This document shows, one piece after another, positions 9,280 to 17,256 of a stretch of 64,000 nt of DNA. The stretch lies in the NCBI RefSeq assembly GCF_030625865.1, contig NZ_DAOUQB010000001.1, forward strand, positions 124,001-188,000, read 5' to 3'. Source of the DNA: Anaerotignum sp. (lineage in GTDB: Bacteria > Bacillota > Clostridia > Lachnospirales > Anaerotignaceae). Position 1 is the first letter of the stretch; each line of letters starts with the position of its first letter. Position numbers and translations under genes: made by a program. Under the pieces are notes generated by a model. That model saw only the letters and a program-made list of their open reading frames with translations, was not told the DNA's origin and made no database searches.

Positions 9280-10500
9280 TTATGCCTCAGGTGGGGTTTC
9301 ATGCGCTTGACTTTTTAAATTAAGGGGATCATCATCAGCATACTTTTTTTCATATTTTCTATTGATATACTCGGAAATAAACATTTTAAAGGTTGCTAAA
9401 ATTGGCACCCCGATAAACATACCCAAGGGCCCCATGAAGGCACCACCCAATACCACTGCCAAGATGATCCAACTAGGGCTAACATCTAAAGAGCTGCCTA
9501 AAATTTTAGGACCTAGGAAATTACCATCAAACTGCTGTATAGCAAGAATGAATAAGATTACCCATAAAGCGGTAACGGGACTTACCAAAAAGGTGATAAT
9601 TGCTGCCGGGATTGCACCGATAAACGGCCCAAAATACGGAATCATATTGGTTACACCAATAATTAAACTTAACACAAGGGCGAATGGTGCGTTGAGCAAT
9701 GAAAGACCTACAAATGAAATGATACCGATAATTAAGGAATCAACAGCTTTGCCAACAATAAATTTTTGAAAAATACAGTTTACCCGTTGCGCATTATAGA
9801 ATAGGTGCTCTGCTATTTTTCGATTTGTAATAACGTAAACGATTTTTCGGGTATATTTTGTAAAGTTCTCTTTATCAAATAGCATATAAAAAGAAATAAA
9901 GATTCCCATTACAATATCTACCGTTAGTTTTCCCACAGAATATAGATTTGTGGCAATTTCACTGACAAGCTCAGGTACATTTTGGAATACGCCCATAATA
10001 GGAGCCAGTATTCTATTGATAATATTATTTACATCCGTGGCATTGATAAAATCAATATGGTCAAATAGATTTGTTACAGATGCATTCAGTTGTGCAGTGT
10101 AGGTGGACAACTGGGACACAAAGGAGATAACGGAATCCTTTAGTTCGGGAATCAAATAGATGGTAATCCAGAAGATGCTCCCGATAATAATAATGTAAAT
10201 AATTAAAATACAGCAGGTTCGCATTATCCTTTTATGATTCTTTGCTTTGGGGATATATCTTAAAAAAATAGATTCAAAGAATTTCATAAAAGGGTTCATA
10301 ATATAGGCTATGGCAAAACCAATAAAAAATGGGGATCCCAAACGCAGAATTGTTTTTACTGTGGTATGGAAAAGAACACCCAAATTGGGAAGATGTCCAA
10401 TGATTTTTTCAAATAAAATAATTGCCGCAGCAACAGTAAATATATAAAGACTAATCTTAAGATAAGTTTTGTCTAGTTTTTTAAAATCAATCTTTTTCAT
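9280..10500 (-). CDS. AI-2E family transporter
   Basis: A 406-residue membrane protein of the AI-2E exporter (PF01594) family. Members export small molecules such as autoinducer-2 or act as Na+/H+ antiporters, so the substrate cannot be assigned. There are two N-terminal hydrophobic segments, a long central stretch, and a C-terminal permease core with GISFVGLSLLNAPFALVLSLI, GVTNMIPYFGPFIGAIPA and GPLGMFIGVPILATFK, all family hallmarks. The cytoplasmic tail is charged. The ATG is preceded by GAGGAG. The gene is monocistronic. Confidence 0.9.
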   Translation of the reverse strand: MKKIDFKKLDKTYLKISLYIFTVAAAIILFEKIIGHLPNLGVLFHTTVKTILRLGSPFFIGFAIAYIMNPFMKFFESIFLRYIPKAKNHKRIMRTCCILIIYIIIIGSIFWITIYLIPELKDSVISFVSQLSTYTAQLNASVTNLFDHIDFINATDVNNIINRILAPIMGVFQNVPELVSEIATNLYSVGKLTVDIVMGIFISFYMLFDKENFTKYTRKIVYVITNRKIAEHLFYNAQRVNCIFQKFIVGKAVDSLIIGIISFVGLSLLNAPFALVLSLIIGVTNMIPYFGPFIGAIPAAIITFLVSPVTALWVILFILAIQQFDGNFLGPKILGSSLDVSPSWIILAVVLGGAFMGPLGMFIGVPILATFKMFISEYINRKYEKKYADDDPLNLKSQAHETPPEA

Positions 10501-10756
10501 GGGTGCTCCTCATAATCGTATTGGTGGAAGGAATCATTTCTCCCTTTTATCATACTATGAAATTCACAATATTTCCATAATAATTGAGTTAATTTTATGG
10601 AATACACGGATTTCGCTTCTAAGTTTATAGTTTTAACACAAGCACTAAAATTTTGTGAGACCTCTAAATTAGCCTTGATTTTTTCATATTATACATGCCC
10701 TTTTTTAAGAAAAACCAAACAAATTCCTTATATTTCTTTACGTTTTTTCCCATTGA
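10501..10756. other. Intergenic region between divergent genes
   Basis: A/T-rich spacer with no coding potential. It should hold the promoter of the minus-strand AI-2E gene, but no convincing -35/-10 pair was found for it. The promoter of the MoxR gene lies at the right end. Confidence 0.5.
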
Positions 10757-10786
10757 TTGACTAAGAATGGGAAAAGACTTTATAAT
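10757..10786 (+). promoter_or_regulatory. Sigma-A promoter for the moxR-DUF58 operon
   Basis: TTGACT at 10757-10762, an 18-bp spacer and a perfect TATAAT at 10781-10786. Confidence 0.8.
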
Positions 10787-10818
10787 ACAGCTATGGACAT
10801 AAGGAGGGAACACTAATT

Positions 10819-11784
10819 ATGGAAGAAGAGATGATTCGTCAGTTTGAGACAGAATTTCAAAAGATAGAAGAAGAAATAGGTTCGATAATTATTGGGCAAA
10901 AAGACTTAATCAGGGGCGTTTTAACTGCCATGATTGCCGGAGGAAATGTATTGCTGGAGGGGTTGCCCGGGCTTGGAAAGACTCAACTGGTGAAAACCAT
11001 TGGGAAGGTTTTGGATTTGCATTTTTCTCGTATTCAGTTTACCCCTGATCTGATGCCGGCTGACGTTACAGGAACTACAGTTATGACGAAAAATCCCCAT
11101 GGGGAGATGGGCATGGAATTTCGAAAAGGCCCAATTTTTTCAAATATTGTTTTGGCAGATGAAATCAACAGAGCAACGCCAAAGACACAAAGTGCTTTGC
11201 TTGAGGCAATGCAGGAGCACACTGTAACCAGCGGAAATGTAACGTATACTTTGCCGGAACCTTTTTTTGTTTTGGCTACACAAAACCCCTTGGAGTCGGA
11301 GGGAACTTATCCATTGCCTGAGGCACAAATGGATCGTTTTTTGTTTAAACTGGAAGTATCTTTTCCCAGTAAAGCAGAGCTTTTGGAAATTGTTTCTTCT
11401 ACTACAACAGGCAGTCAAAGGGAAGCAAAGAAAATTTGCAGCCAAGAGAAATTATTGGAAATGAGAAGAATTGCAAAGGAAGTACCTGTTGCAACACCTG
11501 TGGCAGAATATATTATGGATGTTGTTTTAAAGAGCCATCCGGATTATGCTGAGGCACCGGAAATGGTGAAAAAATATGTGCGCTTTGGGGCAAGCCCCAG
11601 AGGTGCCCAAGGGATTATGATGACTGCAAGGGTTTATGCACTGATGGCCGGACGTTATAATGTGGCCTATGAAGATGTTAGGGCTGTTGCAAAGGGTGCT
11701 TTAAGACACCGGATTTTCTTGAATTTTGAAGGGATGGCTGATGGAGTAACGGTTGATCAAATAATCGAGGCATTATTGGTATGA
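10819..11784 (+). CDS. MoxR-family AAA+ ATPase
   Basis: A 321-residue AAA+ ATPase that acts as a chaperone for assembly or metal loading of partner proteins. Walker A is GLPGLGKT at 48-55; Walker B is VLADEINRA near 112; sensor 1 is ATQNPLESEGTYPLPEAQMDRF near 154, a MoxR signature. A lid domain ends the protein. The first ATG with GGAGG was chosen; a Met four residues later is also possible. It overlaps the DUF58 gene by 4 bases (ATGA), the usual MoxR partner. No transglutaminase or VWA gene follows. Confidence 0.93.
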   Translation: MEEEMIRQFETEFQKIEEEIGSIIIGQKDLIRGVLTAMIAGGNVLLEGLPGLGKTQLVKTIGKVLDLHFSRIQFTPDLMPADVTGTTVMTKNPHGEMGMEFRKGPIFSNIVLADEINRATPKTQSALLEAMQEHTVTSGNVTYTLPEPFFVLATQNPLESEGTYPLPEAQMDRFLFKLEVSFPSKAELLEIVSSTTTGSQREAKKICSQEKLLEMRRIAKEVPVATPVAEYIMDVVLKSHPDYAEAPEMVKKYVRFGASPRGAQGIMMTARVYALMAGRYNVAYEDVRAVAKGALRHRIFLNFEGMADGVTVDQIIEALLV

Positions 11785-12641
11785 AAACTTTACAGGATAT
11801 TTTTACAAAAGAATACTTATTGCAGTTAGAGAAGCTCTCTTTTTCTTTGCGGCAAAGGCTGAGCGTGAATGGTTACAGCGGAGCAAGAAAATCCCACGCT
11901 AAGGGTAGTTCTTTAGAATTTTCCGATTTTCGGGAGTATATTATGGGGGATGACCTGAGAAGGGTGGATTGGAATAGCTTTGGTCGGTTTGGTAAGCTTT
12001 ATGTAAAGCTTTTTATGGAGGAAAAACAGGGGGAAATCAATATTTTTTTAGATTGCAGTAAATCTATGGAGAAAGAAGGAAAGTTTTTGCAGGCAAAAGC
12101 CTTTGCTGCCTCTTTGGCCTATATTGGTCTTTGCAGTGGCGACCGAGTAAATCTTTTCCTTTGGAATGATATCATTTTTTTTGAAAAAAGAGGGAGTACC
12201 CAGAAAAATAGTTTTTTCCAACTATTGAGTTTATTGGATCAGGCGGAGTGCGGGGGAGGTTCTAATCTTTTACGTGCTGGTTTATTCAGTGGAAAATTAG
12301 GCAGAGGGATCTCAGTGGTTATTTCGGATTTTTTTACGGAAGCTCCCTTAGAAGAAGCTTTGCGGATTTTCCAAGGAAAAAAACAGCAGGTTTGCATGGT
12401 TCAGGTTTTATCTAATGAAGAAGAACAACCAACGGAGGGACAAGCGGCTCGTTTGGTAGATTCTGAAACAGGGGAAACCTGTGATTTGGAGTTGACTGCA
12501 TCCGTCCTTACGGCATATAATAAGGCATTAAAAGAGCAGAGAAGGGCTTTGGCGGAGATTTGTTTTCGTTCAGGTGCGGTTTTCTATTTTATGAACGAGA
12601 AAACACCGCTGTTTCCTATACTTAGAGAGATTTTACGTTGA
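11781..12641 (+). CDS. DUF58 (VWA-like) domain protein
   Basis: A 286-residue partner of the preceding MoxR ATPase, translationally coupled through ATGA. The DUF58 core is visible: GARKSHAKGSSLEFSDFREY near 34 and DLRRVDWNSFGRFGKLYVK near 57, then a VWA-like MIDAS start, FLDCSKSMEKEGK, near 89. No membrane segment is obvious, so unlike many DUF58 proteins it looks cytoplasmic. Function is inferred only from the pair; a role in envelope or protein complex assembly is possible. Confidence 0.9.
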   Translation: MKTLQDIFTKEYLLQLEKLSFSLRQRLSVNGYSGARKSHAKGSSLEFSDFREYIMGDDLRRVDWNSFGRFGKLYVKLFMEEKQGEINIFLDCSKSMEKEGKFLQAKAFAASLAYIGLCSGDRVNLFLWNDIIFFEKRGSTQKNSFFQLLSLLDQAECGGGSNLLRAGLFSGKLGRGISVVISDFFTEAPLEEALRIFQGKKQQVCMVQVLSNEEEQPTEGQAARLVDSETGETCDLELTASVLTAYNKALKEQRRALAEICFRSGAVFYFMNEKTPLFPILREILR

Positions 12642-12662
12642 TTTAAGCTGATACAGTTTTTT

Positions 12663-12690
12663 GCGAAAAAGGCTGTTTCGGCTTTTTTAT
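12663..12690 (+). terminator. Terminator after the moxR-DUF58 operon
   Basis: AAAAAGGCTG pairs with CGGCTTTTTT with two G-T wobbles, ending in T-rich sequence. Confidence 0.7.
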
Positions 12691-12714
12691 TAGTTACAAC
12701 AAGATACGTTCGTA

Positions 12715-12743
12715 TTGAGATAGACGTAAGTTTATGTTATAAT
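12715..12743 (+). promoter_or_regulatory. Sigma-A promoter for the mazG-like/gdpP/rplI/dnaB run
   Basis: TTGAGA at 12715-12720, a 17-bp spacer and TATAAT at 12738-12743, about 50 bp before the first gene. Confidence 0.75.
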
Positions 12744-12793
12744 ATATCATTGCAGATAATAAATAAAACCATCTGATAGGAGGCGGTTTTTGA

Positions 12794-13102
12794 ATGGACG
12801 GAAAGGATTTTGATATTGCAAAGAATATAAAGATGACTGAAAATCTTCAATGTCAGATGTTAACGGCGGTTTCTCAGTTTTTTACGGCAATGCAGGAAAA
12901 TGCGACAAAGGCAGAAAAAGCAGAGATATTGGCAGATTTAGAAATCGTAATGTATCTTTTAGCGGCAAGGATGGGGATTTCAAAAGAAACCCTTGATCAA
13001 AAAGCGGCGGCAAAGCTGAAGCTTGGGCTTTTACAGGAAGAAAGACCGGAATGGAAAACTTCGCTATTGGAATTGCACCGGGAACTGGGGCTGAAAATGT
13101 GA
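12794..13102 (+). CDS. MazG-like family protein
   Basis: A 102-residue, all-helical protein resembling the small MazG-like family (PF12643). It starts DFDIAKNIKMTENLQCQML and contains ILADLEIVMYLLAARMGIS, where the conserved helix with acidic residues lies, followed by a C-terminal helix. Related all-alpha NTP pyrophosphatases hydrolyse NTPs, but this short family is not biochemically defined. The ribosome site is GGAGGCGG. It begins a run into gdpP, rplI and dnaB, so it may serve nucleotide housekeeping. Confidence 0.7.
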   Translation: MDGKDFDIAKNIKMTENLQCQMLTAVSQFFTAMQENATKAEKAEILADLEIVMYLLAARMGISKETLDQKAAAKLKLGLLQEERPEWKTSLLELHRELGLKM

Positions 13103-13130
13103 GGGAACTGTTAGGTTTGGAGGCATATCA

Positions 13131-15101
13131 ATGTATAAATTAAAAAAGCGAGACAAAGTTATTTTTCCTATTTTATTAATGGGTGTTATCGTTTTTGTAT
13201 GTAGCTTAGTTGATATTTATTTAGGAATTGGTACATTAATCGGCGGAGCTGCTGTTTTTTTCGGTTGGCCTGTGCTGAAAGAGCTTCACTCCCCATTTGA
13301 GGTGGAAAAGGAAGGCTGCTCCTCTTTTTTAGATACTACGGTTTTGCAGGAAAACTTTCATATTCCTCAAAATTTACCAATTCCATATGCTGTTTTGGAT
13401 ATTCGTGGGCACATACTAATGTATAACAAAAAATTTGCTGAGGTTTTTACAAACATAGAAGAAGCGGATCAGTCTGTTGAAAAGTTATTGAAAAACAGCG
13501 GGGAAGGGGAAAAAACGCTACTTGAAATAGGAGAAAGATTTTTTGAAGGAGCATTGGATCATTGTGATGTAGTTGAGGAAAATGGTGCCATTGGAACGGT
13601 TTTAACCATGACGTTGGTAGATATTACACAAAAGCATCAGCAGACGAAGCTTTTGGAGGATCAGCAGACAGTTGTTGGGATGATTTTCTTGGACAACTAT
13701 GAAGAAGTGGTGGATAATCTGGATGAAACCCGGTGGCCAATTTTATCGGCTTTAATTGACAGAAAATTAAACCAAATGGCGCAAGATGTGGACGGAGTTA
13801 TTAAAAAACTGGAGAAGGATCGTTATTTCTTTTTGCTCAAAAGAGGCACGCTGGTGCAGTTGAAGGAAAAGAAATTTGACTTTTTAAATGATATCCGAGA
13901 AATTAGTGTAGGAGATCACATCCCTGTTACAATCAGTATGGGTATTGGGTGTGGTGAAAATTCCTTGGATGAAGCCATGCAGAACGCAAAAGCTGCCATT
14001 GACTTGGCCTTGGGGCGAGGTGGGGATCAGGTAGTAATGAAAGAGGGAGAGAATTACCTCTTTTACGGTGGCAAGATCGGCGAAATGGGTCGTAATGCAA
14101 GAATTCGAGCAAGAGTAAAGGCTGATGCTCTTTGGGATTTAATGGATGAATCCTCGGGAATTTTAGTTATGGGGCATAGAAATGCGGATTTGGATAGCAT
14201 GGGTTCTTGCATGGGTGTTTGTGCCATTGCCAGGGGTATGGATAAAAAGTGCCATATTGTAATGGATGATGTTGGAGTAGGAATTCGTAGGCTTTGGGAC
14301 AAAATAAATACCAGTGGCAGTCATCCTAATCTAACGATAAAAACCCAAGATGCTTTAAAAATGATGGATGATAATACTTTGGTAATTGTGGTTGATACCC
14401 ATAGAGAAGGTATGGTGGAGAGTCCTCAGGTATTGGAGACAGCAAAAAGGATTGTTTTGTTTGACCATCATAGAAAGAGTAAAGATGCAATTGATCAAGC
14501 GGTTTTAATTTACCATGAGGCTTATGCATCTTCAACTTCAGAGTTGATCACAGAGATGATTCAACATATTGGAAAGAAGGTAAAGCTCTCTAATATTGAA
14601 GCTGATGCCCTTTTGGCAGGTATTACAGTGGATACCAAGAACTTCTGCGTAAACACTGGGGCTATAACCTTTGAAGCGGCTGGTTTTTTGCGCCGTAACG
14701 GTGCGGATAGTATCCGTGTCAGACTACTTTTTCAAAATGATATGGATGCCTACAAAGCAAAGGCTTCTGCGGTTAGGGATGCAGAATTGTTTATGGGAAA
14801 TATTGCAATTTCTGTTTGTCCCGCCAATGTTGAAAATTCAACGCTGACAGCGGCGCAGGCGGCAGATGATTTGATGAATGTATCGGGAATCAAGGCCTCT
14901 TTTGTGTGCTGTAAGGTAGGGAATATTGTGTATATCAGTGCCCGTAGTTTTGGCGACATTAATGTGCAAAGAATTATGGAAAGATTGGGCGGTGGCGGCC
15001 ACCTTACAGTTTCCGGCGGTCAGCTTAAAGATTCCACCTTAGAAGAAGCGAAGGAAAAGATTCGTCATGCCATTGAAGAATATTTGGAGGAGGAAGCATA
15101 A
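13131..15101 (+). CDS. gdpP: Cyclic-di-AMP phosphodiesterase GdpP (DHH-DHHA1)
   Basis: A 656-residue membrane-anchored enzyme that hydrolyses c-di-AMP to pApA, affecting wall and potassium homeostasis. Two hydrophobic segments lie at about 12-50. A PAS-like domain follows (PYAVLDIRGHILMYN), then a degenerate GGDEF domain (VTISMGIGCGEN) and the DHH domain with GHRNADLDSMGS near 348, VVDTHREG and DHHRKS near 444. The DHHA1 domain ends in GGGGHLTVSGGQ. All metal-binding motifs look intact. rplI begins 1 base after the stop, as in many Firmicutes. Confidence 0.96.
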   Translation: MYKLKKRDKVIFPILLMGVIVFVCSLVDIYLGIGTLIGGAAVFFGWPVLKELHSPFEVEKEGCSSFLDTTVLQENFHIPQNLPIPYAVLDIRGHILMYNKKFAEVFTNIEEADQSVEKLLKNSGEGEKTLLEIGERFFEGALDHCDVVEENGAIGTVLTMTLVDITQKHQQTKLLEDQQTVVGMIFLDNYEEVVDNLDETRWPILSALIDRKLNQMAQDVDGVIKKLEKDRYFFLLKRGTLVQLKEKKFDFLNDIREISVGDHIPVTISMGIGCGENSLDEAMQNAKAAIDLALGRGGDQVVMKEGENYLFYGGKIGEMGRNARIRARVKADALWDLMDESSGILVMGHRNADLDSMGSCMGVCAIARGMDKKCHIVMDDVGVGIRRLWDKINTSGSHPNLTIKTQDALKMMDDNTLVIVVDTHREGMVESPQVLETAKRIVLFDHHRKSKDAIDQAVLIYHEAYASSTSELITEMIQHIGKKVKLSNIEADALLAGITVDTKNFCVNTGAITFEAAGFLRRNGADSIRVRLLFQNDMDAYKAKASAVRDAELFMGNIAISVCPANVENSTLTAAQAADDLMNVSGIKASFVCCKVGNIVYISARSFGDINVQRIMERLGGGGHLTVSGGQLKDSTLEEAKEKIRHAIEEYLEEEA

Positions 15102-15102
15102 T

Positions 15103-15549
15103 ATGAAAGTGATTTTATTAAAGGATGTAAAAAGTGTTGGTAAAAAGGGCGATTTAATTAATGCAAGCGAAGGCTATGCAAAGAATTTCTTATTACCCAG
15201 AAAATTGGGTGTGGAGGCAACAAAGTCCAATTTAAATGATTACGAATTAAAACAAAAATCTGAAGAAAAACGAAAACAAGAAGAGCTTGAAAGTGCCCAA
15301 AAAATTGCGGATGCACTGAAAGATCAGGTGGTTACGATTAAGGTGAAAACAGGCGGTAACGGTAAGTTATTTGGTTCTGTTACCAATAAAGAAGTTGCAG
15401 ATGCGATTGTGGATCAAACAAAACAGGAGATTGATAAAAAGAAGGTTTCTATCGGCGACCCCATTAAAATGATTGGGGAAAGAACAGCCACCATTAAACT
15501 GCATCCTAAGGTAACTGCAGAAGTTTCTGTTAAGATTGTAGAGGCTTGA
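15103..15549 (+). CDS. rplI: 50S ribosomal protein L9
   Basis: bL9, 148 residues: MKVILLKDVKSVGKKGDL, then the conserved GYAKNFLLPRKLGVEA, a long connecting helix and a C-terminal rRNA-binding domain. The start at 15103 has an ideal GGAGGAGG site inside the end of gdpP; an in-frame upstream start at 15067 lies wholly inside gdpP and would add a non-family extension. Confidence 0.97.
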   Translation: MKVILLKDVKSVGKKGDLINASEGYAKNFLLPRKLGVEATKSNLNDYELKQKSEEKRKQEELESAQKIADALKDQVVTIKVKTGGNGKLFGSVTNKEVADAIVDQTKQEIDKKKVSIGDPIKMIGERTATIKLHPKVTAEVSVKIVEA

Positions 15550-15569
15550 TGATAGCGGAGGCGGAATAC

Positions 15570-16919
15570 ATGGAACAGCAACAAAAACAAAATGAATATA
15601 TCCGTGGCGTGCCGCCCCATGATGAAACGGCAGAACAAGCCGTTTTGGGCTCTATGTTTCTGGATCGTGAAGCAGCATCCGTTGCCCTTGAGATTCTTTC
15701 GGGAGAGGACTTTTATCGCCCTGACCACAGAATGGTTTTTGAGGCGTCGGAAGAACTATATCGATCTGCATTGCCCATTGATGTAATTACAGTGAAGAAC
15801 AAGCTGGAAGAAAAGGGTGTATTTGAGCAAATTGGGGGGGTACCTTTTTTAGCGGCCCTTTCCACTGCGGTAGGTAGCTCCGTTAATGTGCGGCACTATT
15901 CGGCGATTGTGGAAGAAAAATCGGTTTTGCGTCGCTTGATTCGAACCGCAGGGAATATTTCTCAAATGAGCTATGAGGGGAAAGAACCCATTAATAACAT
16001 TATGGAACAGGCAGAAAAAGGCATCTTCGATATTATGCAGAATCGTCATTCTGAGGAATTTCATCATATTCGAGATATCGCCGTTGATTCCATTGAAAAA
16101 ATTGAAGATATTTATCGCTCTAAGGGGAAACTTACGGGGGTATCTACAGGTTTTGCTGACTTTGACGGTAAAACTGCCGGATTGCAAAAGTCAGATTTGA
16201 TTCTTCTTGCAGCCCGTCCTTCTATGGGCAAAACTGCTTTGGCATTAAATATTATACAAAATGTTGCAATTAGAAGTAATGTACCTGTGGCTGTGTTTTC
16301 TTTGGAAATGAGCCGAGAACAATTGGTAAACCGTATGCTCTGTTCTGAGGCCATGTTGGATGCTCAAAAATTAAGGACAGGTGAGTTAAACGATAGAGAT
16401 TGGGAGGATTTGATTCGGGCCATGGGTCCTCTTTCCCAAGCCCCTATTTTTATTGATGATACCCCCGGCATTTCTCCCATGGATGTTCGCTCCAAATGCC
16501 GTCGATTAAAGGCGGAAAAGGGCCTGGGGTTGATTGTCATTGATTACTTACAGCTGATGAGCGGCAATAGCAAAAACGATTCTAGACAGCAGGAAATTTC
16601 TGAAATTTCACGTAATTTGAAGGCTATTGCCCGAGAGATGGAAGCACCGTTGATTGCCTTATCTCAGTTAAGCCGTGCCTGTGAGCAGAGAAGTGAACAC
16701 AGACCTATGCTATCTGACTTGCGTGAATCCGGTGCCATAGAGCAGGATGCTGACGTGGTAGCATTTCTTTATCGGGATGAATATTATTTCCCCGAAACTG
16801 AGAAAAAGAATCAAGCGGAATTAATTATTGCAAAACAAAGAAATGGCCCAACAGGAACGGTAGATTTAACTTGGATGGGACAGTATACAAAATTTGGTAA
16901 TTCTTTGAAAAAATATTAA
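15570..16919 (+). CDS. dnaB: Replicative DNA helicase DnaB
   Basis: Hexameric 5'-3' replicative helicase, 449 residues from ATG 15570. The N-terminal domain (PPHDETAEQAVLGSMFLD) binds primase. The RecA-like domain has Walker A ARPSMGKTALAL near 211, SLEMSREQL and LIVIDYLQLMSG (Walker B) near 318, and SDLRESGAIEQDADVV near 383. The start at 15570 has a GGAGG site 8 bases upstream; the frame is open to a TTG at 15546 that overlaps the rplI stop and is less likely. gdpP-rplI-dnaB is a conserved Firmicute order. Confidence 0.97.
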   Translation: MEQQQKQNEYIRGVPPHDETAEQAVLGSMFLDREAASVALEILSGEDFYRPDHRMVFEASEELYRSALPIDVITVKNKLEEKGVFEQIGGVPFLAALSTAVGSSVNVRHYSAIVEEKSVLRRLIRTAGNISQMSYEGKEPINNIMEQAEKGIFDIMQNRHSEEFHHIRDIAVDSIEKIEDIYRSKGKLTGVSTGFADFDGKTAGLQKSDLILLAARPSMGKTALALNIIQNVAIRSNVPVAVFSLEMSREQLVNRMLCSEAMLDAQKLRTGELNDRDWEDLIRAMGPLSQAPIFIDDTPGISPMDVRSKCRRLKAEKGLGLIVIDYLQLMSGNSKNDSRQQEISEISRNLKAIAREMEAPLIALSQLSRACEQRSEHRPMLSDLRESGAIEQDADVVAFLYRDEYYFPETEKKNQAELIIAKQRNGPTGTVDLTWMGQYTKFGNSLKKY

Positions 16920-16998
16920 TATTTACGATTAAGCATATGCCTTATGAAAGAAATTTCACCTATTAAGGGAACCTTTTAAAGAATTTTTATGTAGGGTG

Positions 16999-17027
16999 TT
17001 GACGTTAAAATTTTTCAGGCATATACT
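16999..17027 (+). promoter_or_regulatory. Sigma-A promoter of the mgtE leader
   Basis: TTGACG at 16999-17004, an exact 17-bp spacer and TATACT at 17022-17027. Transcription would start near 17034, about 220 bases before mgtE, giving a long leader. Confidence 0.75.
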
Positions 17028-17064
17028 AAATATATAAAAAAATTCGAAAGCAGAGGTGATTCAA

Positions 17065-17166
17065 ATGGACGGCAAAAGTGAAAGTATTCCTTTAGAGCCT
17101 GAGAGTTATCGAACGTATCAGTTGAATATAGCCGTGTATTTGGGTGTACCTCTTTTTCTAAGTTAG
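17065..17166 (+). CDS. Putative 33-residue mgtE leader peptide
   Basis: A short ORF with its own AGAGGTG ribosome site, correctly spaced, about 30 bases after the predicted transcription start. The first 13 codons are rich in acidic residues and proline (MDGKSESIPLEPE); the C-terminal half is hydrophobic. Codons 22-26 contain the 5' arm of an antiterminator helix in the mgtE leader. Acidic and proline-rich nascent starts destabilise ribosomes at low Mg2+ in enterobacterial leaders such as mgtL. The same logic here is an inference. It has no known homologue that I recognise. Confidence 0.55.
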   Translation: MDGKSESIPLEPESYRTYQLNIAVYLGVPLFLS

Positions 17167-17236
17167 ACCCTTCGGTTTCTACGCCTTTTTTCGGATAGTA
17201 CACGGCTAATTTGTAGAAAATAAGTCGTGTTTTTTT
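17129..17236 (+). promoter_or_regulatory. mgtE attenuator: exclusive antiterminator and terminator helices
   Basis: Terminator: ACACGGCT (17200-17207) pairs with AGTCGTGT (17223-17230), the helix continues inward after one mismatch, and T7 follows (17230-17236). Antiterminator: TAGCCGTGTATT (17129-17140) pairs with AGTACACGGCTA (17197-17208), 12 bp with one wobble, sequestering the terminator's 5' arm. The two cannot coexist. The antiterminator's 5' arm lies in leader codons 22-26, so a translating ribosome would block it. A second weaker hairpin (GGTGTA 17143-17148 with TACGCC 17180-17185, then a T-run to 17191) sits in the antiterminator loop. Confidence 0.7.
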
Positions 17237-17256
17237 GTTGAATGGGGTGAAGGAAT

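Noticed and set aside
17015-17203. A 62-codon minus-strand frame opposite the mgtE leader
   Set aside because: It is antisense to the leader RNA, has no ribosome site, and its openness is explained by the structured leader.
16999-17256. M-box (Mg2+) riboswitch upstream of mgtE
   Set aside because: The conserved M-box segments are not present; instead there is a leader ORF and an antiterminator/terminator pair.
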